Notes under the pieces: model-generated | Databases searched by the model: none | The model's input: the letters and a program-made list of their open reading frames with translations, nothing else | Told to the model about the DNA's origin: nothing | In this document: piece after piece, positions 1 to 3,850 of the stretch | How positions within the stretch are numbered: the first letter of the stretch is position 1 | How the letters are laid out: the number at the start of each line of letters is the position of its first letter | NCBI GenBank assembly: GCA_937919125.1 | Contig: CALFOB010000096.1 | Coordinates: 1 to 11,761 of the forward strand | Length of the DNA stretch: 11,761 bases | Direction: 5' to 3' | Source: an uncultured Micrococcales bacterium | GTDB taxonomy: Bacteria; Actinomycetota; Actinomycetes; Actinomycetales; Microbacteriaceae | Translations under genes and position numbers: made by a program

Positions 1-57
1 ATTTGAACCTCTTGACGAGGGTCGAATCGGAAGCAAAACTCCGAAACAATCTACGTT
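1..57 (-). ncRNA. Candidate antisense RNA of copy 1 (partial)
   Basis: By comparison with copy 2, a short minus-strand RNA should start near 54-57, downstream of the promoter-like pair at 61-89, and run leftward out of the window. It would be complementary to the left arm of the toxin-leader helix (19-33). Its segment complementary to 28-41 also matches the complement of the peptide SD region 136-149 at 12 of 14 positions. The terminator would lie before position 1 and is not visible. No expression evidence is available. Confidence 0.4.
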
Positions 58-115
58 TCGAGTATGCCATAACTGTTTGCGTTTTGGAATAGTTATGCAC
101 CTTCCGGTTCGGCCC
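19..115 (+). promoter_or_regulatory. Long-range leader helix, copy 1
   Basis: The 15 nt at 19-33 (gggtcgaatcggaag) can pair without interruption with 101-115, using two G-U wobbles. This encloses a loop of about 67 nt that differs from copy 2 and holds its own small stems (for example cgaaac 43-48 with gtttcg 54-59, and cataact 68-74 with agttatg 91-97). The same helix forms in copy 2. It would exist in the mRNA only if transcription starts upstream of 19, which cannot be determined here. Confidence 0.5.
61..89 (-). promoter_or_regulatory. Antisense promoter-like pair, copy 1
   Basis: Read on the minus strand, TTCCAA (89-84) and CATACT (66-61) are separated by exactly 17 nt. The -35 element is weak (3 of 6), but spacing and the positions TTCNNA / YATACTC match the stronger pair in copy 2 (TTCACA-17-TATACT). 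The surrounding loop sequence has otherwise diverged, so shared spacing is meaningful comparative support. Confidence 0.45.
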
Positions 116-142
116 TTCCCTTGGACCATGCCCTACGGAAGG
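114..142 (+). promoter_or_regulatory. SD-sequestering hairpin of peptide gene 1
   Basis: The SD sequence ggaagg (137-142) lies 7 nt before the ATG at 150 and is perfectly complementary to ccttcc at 114-119, giving a hairpin that would hide the ribosome binding site. The same pairing survives in copy 2, where ggaagg has become gggagg, through a G-U wobble. The hairpin's left arm overlaps the end of the long-range helix by two bases, so the two structures could compete. Confidence 0.55.
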
Positions 143-149
143 ACAACTC

Positions 150-236
150 ATGGGCAGAGCCCAAATAGTTGTTCTGGTTCTGACGTTAGTGAAGATAATC
201 ATTTTGATTGTCGAAGCCATAATCAAAATCAGGTAG
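150..236 (+). CDS. 28-aa TisB-like hydrophobic peptide, copy 1
   Basis: ATG to TAG, 28 residues, starting 7 nt after ggaagg. The peptide has a short basic N-terminus (R3), a continuous Val/Leu/Ile-rich core and a basic C-terminus (K26, R28). The only polar core residues, Q5, T12, K15, E22 and K26, fall on one face of a helix, giving an amphipathic membrane-active profile. Copy 2 keeps all five, with 20 of 28 residues identical and every core hydrophobic change conservative; four further codons differ only synonymously. Length, polar stripe and C-terminal (D/E)-A-hydrophobic-hydrophobic-K pattern resemble the E. coli type I toxin TisB (recalled, not searched). Toxin function is inferred; a small regulatory membrane peptide is the main alternative. 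Confidence 0.7.
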   Translation: MGRAQIVVLVLTLVKIIILIVEAIIKIR

Positions 237-244
237 AACCAAGC

Positions 245-271
245 AAGCCCTGATCTCAAAGGTCAGGGCTT
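245..271 (+). terminator. Terminator hairpin after peptide gene 1
   Basis: The 9 bp stem aagccctga / tcagggctt (245-253 with 263-271) can be extended inward by a G-U and a C-G pair to leave a 5 nt loop. It begins 8 nt after the peptide stop codon and is followed by a moderately T-rich tail (gtctaattt). Confidence 0.7.
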
Positions 272-275
272 GTCT

Positions 276-370
276 AATTTCGACAGTTGTTCATAACTTA
301 CTCAGAAGAATATCTAAAGTGTGAGAATTCTCATGCTCACTAAACGCATGGTTGGTTTAGCCAGAGATGA
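276..370. other. Spacer between the two units, with small stems
   Basis: This spacer of about 95 nt lies between the copy 1 terminator and the bidirectional terminator. It contains two small stems, gtgag/ctcac (321-325 with 336-340) and ctaaac/gtttag (340-345 with 355-360). No ORF is convincing on either strand. It could hold the promoter for unit 2 or a small RNA, but no strong -10/-35 pair is visible. Confidence 0.35.
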
Positions 371-457
371 AATAAAGCCCCCGGCACGAACCAGGGGCTT
401 TATTTGAACCTCTTGACGAGGGTCGAATCGGAAGGAAACTCCGAATCCACTTGTGAT
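368..457 (-). ncRNA. Candidate antisense antitoxin RNA, copy 2
   Basis: A minus-strand RNA of about 85-90 nt is predicted to start near 454-458, just downstream of TTCACA-17-TATACT (490-462), and to end in the U-rich tail of the hairpin at 371-404. It is perfectly complementary to the copy 2 leader from 405 to 455, including the left helix arm 420-435. Its complement of 429-441 also matches the complement of the SD region of peptide 1 (136-149) with one bulged base, so it could bind ribosome sites of either copy in trans. Size, promoter, terminator and target match type I antitoxin RNAs such as IstR-1. No expression data are available. Confidence 0.6.
371..404. terminator. Bidirectional intrinsic terminator
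   Basis: An 11 bp perfect stem (371-381 with 394-404, aataaagcccc / ggggctttatt) closes a 12 nt loop. On the minus strand the GC-rich stem is followed by cuuuauuuc, a good intrinsic terminator for the predicted antisense RNA. On the plus strand it would end transcription coming from unit 1 or the spacer. The loop contains cgaacc, complementary to ggttcg in both toxin leaders. Confidence 0.75.
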
Positions 458-517
458 TAAGAGTATAAGCAGAATATCTTCGATTGTGAAGTAGTTTTGC
501 ACCTTCCGGTTCGGCCC
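420..517 (+). promoter_or_regulatory. Long-range leader helix, copy 2
   Basis: The 16 nt at 420-435 (gggtcgaatcggaagg) pair end to end with 502-517 (ccttccggttcggccc), with two G-U wobbles and no mismatch, enclosing 66 nt. The left arm plus the following bases (cggaaggaaactc, 429-441) is also a near-copy of the peptide SD region (cggaaggacaactc, 136-149). The right arm can therefore alternatively pair with SD-like sequence. The helix would be present in the mRNA only if the transcript starts before 420. Confidence 0.55.
462..490 (-). promoter_or_regulatory. Antisense promoter, copy 2
   Basis: On the minus strand, TTCACA (490-485, 5 of 6 to TTGACA) and TATACT (467-462, 5 of 6 to TATAAT) are separated by exactly 17 nt. 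This is the best sigma-70-type promoter match found in the window. It faces left, toward the intrinsic terminator at 371-404, with no ORF between them. The equivalent pair, with identical spacing, is seen in copy 1. Confidence 0.65.
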
Positions 518-544
518 TTCCCTTGGTCCATGCCCTACGGGAGG
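516..544 (+). promoter_or_regulatory. SD-sequestering hairpin of peptide gene 2
   Basis: The SD gggagg (539-544) lies 7 nt before the ATG at 552 and pairs with ccttcc at 516-521 using one G-U wobble. The A-to-G change relative to copy 1 strengthens the SD yet preserves pairing, so the occluding hairpin is maintained. Confidence 0.55.
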
Positions 545-551
545 ACAACTC

Positions 552-638
552 ATGAGCAAGTCTCAACTAGTTGTTCTGGTTGTGACGTTGGTGAAGATAA
601 TCCTTGTGATTGTTGAAGCCATCTTCAAGATCAGGTAG
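552..638 (+). CDS. 28-aa TisB-like hydrophobic peptide, copy 2
   Basis: ATG to TAG, 28 residues, 7 nt after gggagg. The N-terminus has K3, the Val/Leu/Ile core carries Q5, T12, K15, E22 and K26 on one helical face, and the tail ends in K26 and R28. Aligned without gaps to E. coli TisB as I remember it, L9, L13, L18, A23 and K26 coincide, and D22, V24 and L25 become E, I and F. Compared with copy 1, 20 of 28 residues are identical, differences are conservative, and four codons are synonymously changed, so the reading frame is under selection. It is probably a single-helix inner-membrane peptide. Toxicity is inferred from the architecture. Confidence 0.72.
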   Translation: MSKSQLVVLVVTLVKIILVIVEAIFKIR

Positions 639-643
639 AACCA

Positions 644-676
644 GTAGGCTCTGGTGCTTCAAGCATCAGGGCCTAC
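644..676 (+). terminator. 15-bp hairpin after peptide gene 2
   Basis: A stem of about 15 bp (644-658 with 662-676, two G-U pairs, loop tca) starts 5 nt after the peptide stop. Unlike the copy 1 hairpin it has no T-run (cccaatctag follows), so it may be an inefficient terminator, a 3' stabiliser, or an attenuator in front of purD, 24 nt downstream. Confidence 0.5.
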
Positions 677-683
677 CCCAATC

Positions 684-700
684 TAGATAAACTTGAACCA
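684..700 (+). promoter_or_regulatory. Candidate leaderless promoter of purD
   Basis: No SD sequence precedes the purD ATG at 701. TAAACT (688-693, 4 of 6 to TATAAT) sits 7 nt before the ATG, the position of a -10 box for a leaderless mRNA, which is common in actinobacteria. No convincing -35 is seen; that region overlaps the hairpin at 644-676. Confidence 0.3.
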
Positions 701-1963
701 ATGAAAATCTTGGTGTTAGGTTCTGGAGCTCGCGAGCACGCGATCATCAAAGCCTTAATTAGAACTGGCACAGACCCAGAAGAGATAACTTGTGCTCCAG
801 GTAATGGCGGAATCTCCCAAGAAGTCAAGACAGTAAGTATTGATGCAAATAACCCAGAAGCAGTTACTAACTGGGCCCTTGCAGCTAGTACAGAGCTTGT
901 AGTTATCGGCCCTGAAGCCCCTTTAGTTGCTGGAGTGAGCGATGCTCTTAGAGCGGCAGGAATAGCGGTCTTTGGTCCATCAAAAGCTGCTGCTGCTCTT
1001 GAAGGATCTAAAGAATTTGCTAAAGATGTAATGGCTGCAGCTGATGTGCCTACAGGTATGGCTAGAAAGTGCACATCGCTATCAGAGGTAGAAAGTGCGC
1101 TAGATGAATACGGTGCGCCATATGTTGTTAAGGCTGATGGTCTAGCTGCTGGTAAAGGTGTAATTGTCACAAGTGACAAGCAAGCTGCTTTGGATCATGC
1201 ACACACCTTCCTAACCCATGGCATGGAAATACTTGTTGAAGAGTTCCTAGATGGTGAAGAAGTCTCTCTGTTCTTCCTCTCTGATGGAACATCAGTAGTG
1301 CCGCTATCGCCTGCTCAAGATTTCAAACGTGCATACAACTTTGATAAGGGACCTAACACTGGCGGCATGGGTGCTTACTCACCACTGCCTTGGTTGCCAG
1401 AGGGTTTTGTTAAAGAAGTTCAAGACAGAGTTGCTCTGCCAACTGTTAGAGAACTAGCTCGACTAGGAACTCCTTTTGTTGGACTTTTATATTGCGGATT
1501 GATTGTGACAAGCAAAGGTATTCGAGTGATCGAATTCAATGCACGCTTTGGTGATCCTGAAACACAAGTTGTTTTGAGAAGACTAGTAACTCCTCTGTCT
1601 CACCTATTGCATAACGCAGCAACCGGTCACCTAGCTGAAGTGAATGAACCTGAATTTACTAAAGATGTTGCAGTCACAGTTGTATTAGCTAGTGAAGGTT
1701 ATCCAGTTACCTCTGCTCCTAATAGAGAGATCACTGGAATAGTTCCTGACACTAATTCAGTTGAAGTAGCTCACGCTGCAACAAAACTTGAAGATGGAAA
1801 ACTTATTGCTACAGGTGGAAGAGTTCTCTCTGTTGTTTCAATAGCTGATGACTTCCATGAAGCTAGAAGAGCAGCATACGAAGCAATCTGTGGAATTGAG
1901 CTAGAAGGTTCTCACTACAGAACAGACATTGCTCTAAAGGTTGATGAGGTTCAAAATGTCTAA
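701..1963 (+). CDS. purD: Phosphoribosylamine-glycine ligase
   Basis: This gene encodes a 420-residue GAR synthetase, which joins 5-phosphoribosylamine and glycine with ATP in the second step of IMP synthesis in the cytosol. The N-terminus MKILVLGSGAREHAI is the family's dinucleotide-like start, with GNGG at 34-37. An ATP-grasp segment includes VVKADGLAAGKGV (142-154) and a glycine-rich GPNTGGMGAYSPLP stretch (217-230). The PurD signature NARFGDPE lies at 280-287. Length is typical. The start is fixed by the family N-terminus although no SD is present. The 3' end overlaps purC by 8 nt, so translation is likely coupled. Confidence 0.97.
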   Translation: MKILVLGSGAREHAIIKALIRTGTDPEEITCAPGNGGISQEVKTVSIDANNPEAVTNWALAASTELVVIGPEAPLVAGVSDALRAAGIAVFGPSKAAAALEGSKEFAKDVMAAADVPTGMARKCTSLSEVESALDEYGAPYVVKADGLAAGKGVIVTSDKQAALDHAHTFLTHGMEILVEEFLDGEEVSLFFLSDGTSVVPLSPAQDFKRAYNFDKGPNTGGMGAYSPLPWLPEGFVKEVQDRVALPTVRELARLGTPFVGLLYCGLIVTSKGIRVIEFNARFGDPETQVVLRRLVTPLSHLLHNAATGHLAEVNEPEFTKDVAVTVVLASEGYPVTSAPNREITGIVPDTNSVEVAHAATKLEDGKLIATGGRVLSVVSIADDFHEARRAAYEAICGIELEGSHYRTDIALKVDEVQNV

Positions 1964-2813
1964 AGTGATTCCTGGCTGGCATCATGTTTATAGCGGTAAG
2001 GTTCGAGACCTATATGAATCAGATGACCCATCGCTTTCACATCTAATACTTGTTGTTGCTAGTGATCGCATTAGCGCTTTCGATACTGTGCTTTCTCCAG
2101 AGATTCCTCATAAAGGTGAATACCTAACATCTCTTACCAACTGGTGGTTCGACAGATTAGATGTCCCTAACCACCTAAGCCAAGAGGTAGCTGTGCCACA
2201 AGAAGTAGCAGGCAGAGCAATGGTTTGTAAGAAGCTGGACATGTTCCCTGTTGAATGTGTAGTTCGTGGCTACATCTCAGGATCTGGTTATAAGGACTAT
2301 CTAGCAACAGGTGAAATCTGTGGCAACAAACTGCCAGAAGGCCTATCCTTCGGCGACAAGCTACCTGAACCTATCTTCACCCCCGCCTTTAAGGCAGAAC
2401 TAGGGGATAAAGACGAGAACATCACCTTTGAAAGAGTTGTTGAACTAATCGGTCAAGACAATGCTGATTCTCTAAAGAAACTGAGCCTTGAAATCTTTGC
2501 TAGAGCTAGCGAACTAGCTCTGAAGACAGGCCTAATCCTGGCTGATACCAAGTTTGAATTTGGTATCAACCCAGCAAATGGAGAAATCACCCTAGGTGAT
2601 GAAGTTCTAACCCCTGACTCCAGTAGGTATTGGTCTCAAGAGGCTTGGCTAGCTGGAGATCGTAAAGACAGCTTTGATAAGCAGCAGGTTCGTAACTGGT
2701 TAGCAGCTAACTGGGACCCTGCCTCTGGCACTAACCCTCCAGAACTACCTCAAGAAGTAGTTGGGCAGACCACTAGTAAGTATGCTCAGCTAATTAGCCT
2801 TCTAGCCAGATAA
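1956..2813 (+). CDS. purC: SAICAR synthase (phosphoribosylaminoimidazole-succinocarboxamide synthase)
   Basis: This 285-residue enzyme condenses CAIR with aspartate using ATP. Visible family motifs are YSGKVRDLY (12-20), ASDRISAFD (35-43), VECVVRGYISGSGYKDY (99-115), PEPIFTP (137-143), the GDKDENITF stretch (150-158) and LILADTKFEFG (193-203). The start at 1956 (MSKVIPGWHH) is chosen over in-frame starts at 1941 and 1944 because gagg at 1946-1949 is 6 nt upstream and the family N-terminus begins there. It overlaps the purD stop. The length, above the roughly 237 residues of E. coli, fits the longer form found in actinobacteria. Confidence 0.96.
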   Translation: MSKVIPGWHHVYSGKVRDLYESDDPSLSHLILVVASDRISAFDTVLSPEIPHKGEYLTSLTNWWFDRLDVPNHLSQEVAVPQEVAGRAMVCKKLDMFPVECVVRGYISGSGYKDYLATGEICGNKLPEGLSFGDKLPEPIFTPAFKAELGDKDENITFERVVELIGQDNADSLKKLSLEIFARASELALKTGLILADTKFEFGINPANGEITLGDEVLTPDSSRYWSQEAWLAGDRKDSFDKQQVRNWLAANWDPASGTNPPELPQEVVGQTTSKYAQLISLLAR

Positions 2814-2901
2814 ACTAGTCCTGTTCGCACCCGCCAAAGGTGACGCCGGCGAGCAAAAAACCTGTAATTTACTAGCCCCACCGACCTTCGGGAGCGTATC
2901 T
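2814..2901 (+). other. 88-nt purC-purS gap
   Basis: This is the only sizeable gap inside the operon and its base composition is locally more GC-rich. It contains short inverted repeats (cacc/ggtg, cgcc/ggcg) and an A6 tract, and ends in ggag (2891-2894), the SD of purS. A weak promoter-like pair, gtgacg (2840-2845) and TAATTT (2865-2870) with 19 nt spacing, might serve purSQL, but the match is poor. Confidence 0.3.
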
Positions 2902-3150
2902 GTGCCAAAAATCATCGTTGAAGTAATGCCTAAGGCAGACCTATTAGACCCAGCCGGTAAAGCAGTAGCAAATGCTCTCCAGCGTAAAGGTAATGCTGAG
3001 ATTACTAACGTTCGTATCGGTAAGCGTATTGAGCTTCACTACGAATCAACTCCAACAGAAAAGGACATTGAAGCAGCTAAGCAGATAGCTGCTGACTTCC
3101 TATCTAATGGAGTCATTGAAGATGTTGTTGCTGTAACAGTGGAGAACTAA
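2902..3150 (+). CDS. purS: FGAM synthase subunit PurS
   Basis: This 82-residue protein is the small structural subunit that helps assemble PurL and PurQ and channel ammonia in formylglycinamidine ribonucleotide synthase. The sequence is typical PurS: a beta strand IIVEVMPKADLLDP, a helix ending in ALQRKG, then ITNVRIGKRIEL, and a second helix EKDIEAAKQIAADFL. The start codon is GTG, supported by ggag 7 nt upstream and by the conserved N-terminus. The purQ gene follows after 4 nt. Confidence 0.95.
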   Translation: MPKIIVEVMPKADLLDPAGKAVANALQRKGNAEITNVRIGKRIELHYESTPTEKDIEAAKQIAADFLSNGVIEDVVAVTVEN

Positions 3151-3154
3151 CTCC

Positions 3155-3850
3155 ATGAAGATAGGTGTAGTTACCTTCCCTGGCACACTAGATGATCGTG
3201 ATGCGCAAAGAGCAGTGCGTCTTGCAGGTGGAGAACCTGTGGCGCTCTGGCATGCAGATGCCAACCTTCATTCTGTTGACGCAGTTATCTTGCCTGGTGG
3301 ATTTAGTTTCGGAGATTACTTACGTTGTGGAGCTATTGCTGCTCAAGCACCAGTAATGGAAAGCATCATTGATGCAGCTAACGGTGGTTTACCTGTTCTA
3401 GGTATTTGTAATGGGTTCCAGGTTCTTGTTGAATCACGCCTTCTACCTGGTGGACTTATTAGAAATGAACACCAGCACTTCGTTTGTAGAGATCAGAAAC
3501 TTATTGTTGAGAACGTTGACACCGCTTGGACCAATGGGTTCAAACTAGGTCAAGAGATTACCATTCCTCTAAAAAATGGTGAGGGTGGTTACATCGCAGA
3601 TGATGAAACTCTAAAGAGATTAGAAGGCGATGGACTAATTGCTTTCCGCTACAGCGAAGTTAATCCAAACGGATCAGTGAACAACATTGCAGGACTAAGA
3701 AACGAACGAGGCAATGTAGTTGGCCTAATGCCACACCCAGAACATGCTGTTGAACCTGGCTTTGGTCCTGATACTTCTGTAGCTATGAGAAGTGGTGTTG
3801 ATGGTCTTACCTTCTTCACATCTGTATTAAACCAGGTGGTGAACTCCTAA
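3155..3850 (+). CDS. purQ: FGAM synthase glutaminase subunit PurQ
   Basis: This 231-residue class I glutamine amidotransferase supplies ammonia from glutamine to PurL. The nucleophile is C85 in LGICNGFQ (82-89), and the partner residues are H194 and E196 in MPHPEH. The oxyanion region ILPGGFSFGDYLRCGAIAA (45-63) is intact. The N-terminus MKIGVVTFPGTLDDRDA is characteristic, and length is normal. The SD ggag (3141-3144) lies inside the end of purS. The TAA stop overlaps the purL ATG by one base (TAATG), which suggests translational coupling of the two partner subunits. Confidence 0.96.
   Translation: MKIGVVTFPGTLDDRDAQRAVRLAGGEPVALWHADANLHSVDAVILPGGFSFGDYLRCGAIAAQAPVMESIIDAANGGLPVLGICNGFQVLVESRLLPGGLIRNEHQHFVCRDQKLIVENVDTAWTNGFKLGQEITIPLKNGEGGYIADDETLKRLEGDGLIAFRYSEVNPNGSVNNIAGLRNERGNVVGLMPHPEHAVEPGFGPDTSVAMRSGVDGLTFFTSVLNQVVNS

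Larger units (their letters stand above)
1..275 (+). repeat. Tandem unit copy 1 (small-peptide/antisense-RNA module)
   Basis: This is the first copy of a module that recurs at 402-676. Its parts, in order, are a 33 nt block identical in both copies (1-33), a diverged loop of about 60 nt, a 54 nt leader block with only two substitutions between copies (99-152), a 28-codon ORF at 84% nucleotide identity, and a terminal hairpin. Position 1 corresponds to the base just inside the terminator stem that precedes copy 2, so the unit is probably cut by the window edge. Conservation is patchy: leader ends and peptide are kept while the central loop drifts. That points to selection on RNA structure and peptide rather than a very recent duplication. 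Confidence 0.85.
402..676 (+). repeat. Tandem unit copy 2 (small-peptide/antisense-RNA module)
   Basis: This is the second, complete copy of the module at 1-275. The blocks match in order and spacing: 402-434 is identical to 1-33, 501-554 differs from 99-152 at two positions, the ORF is at 552-638, and a terminal hairpin is at 644-676. The final hairpins of the two copies are unrelated in sequence, as is the central loop, so stems are kept while sequence changes. The unit ends 24 nt before purD. Confidence 0.85.

Noticed and set aside
12..40. Plus-strand promoter TTGACG-17-AAAACT for the peptide gene (and TTGACG-16-GAAACT at 413-440)
   Set aside because: TTGACG is conserved in both copies, but the -10 lacks its first T and matches only 3 of 6. 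It would also remove the left helix arm from the mRNA. Kept as an open alternative, not annotated.
279..296. Possible LexA/SOS box (cgacagttgttc) upstream of unit 2, attractive because tisB is SOS-induced
   Set aside because: The actinobacterial/Gram-positive box needs GAAC-4 nt-GTTC; here only GTTC is intact and the left half is one base short and mismatched.
314..566. Two overlapping minus-strand ORFs of 81 and 69 codons across unit 2
   Set aside because: They run through the terminator, leader and antisense region, show no family resemblance and lack SD sequences. They are shadows of the structured leader.
2820..2860. Transcription terminator between purC and purS
   Set aside because: Only 4 bp stems, and the following run is A-rich rather than T-rich on the coding strand; it would also cut an operon whose later subunits depend on each other.
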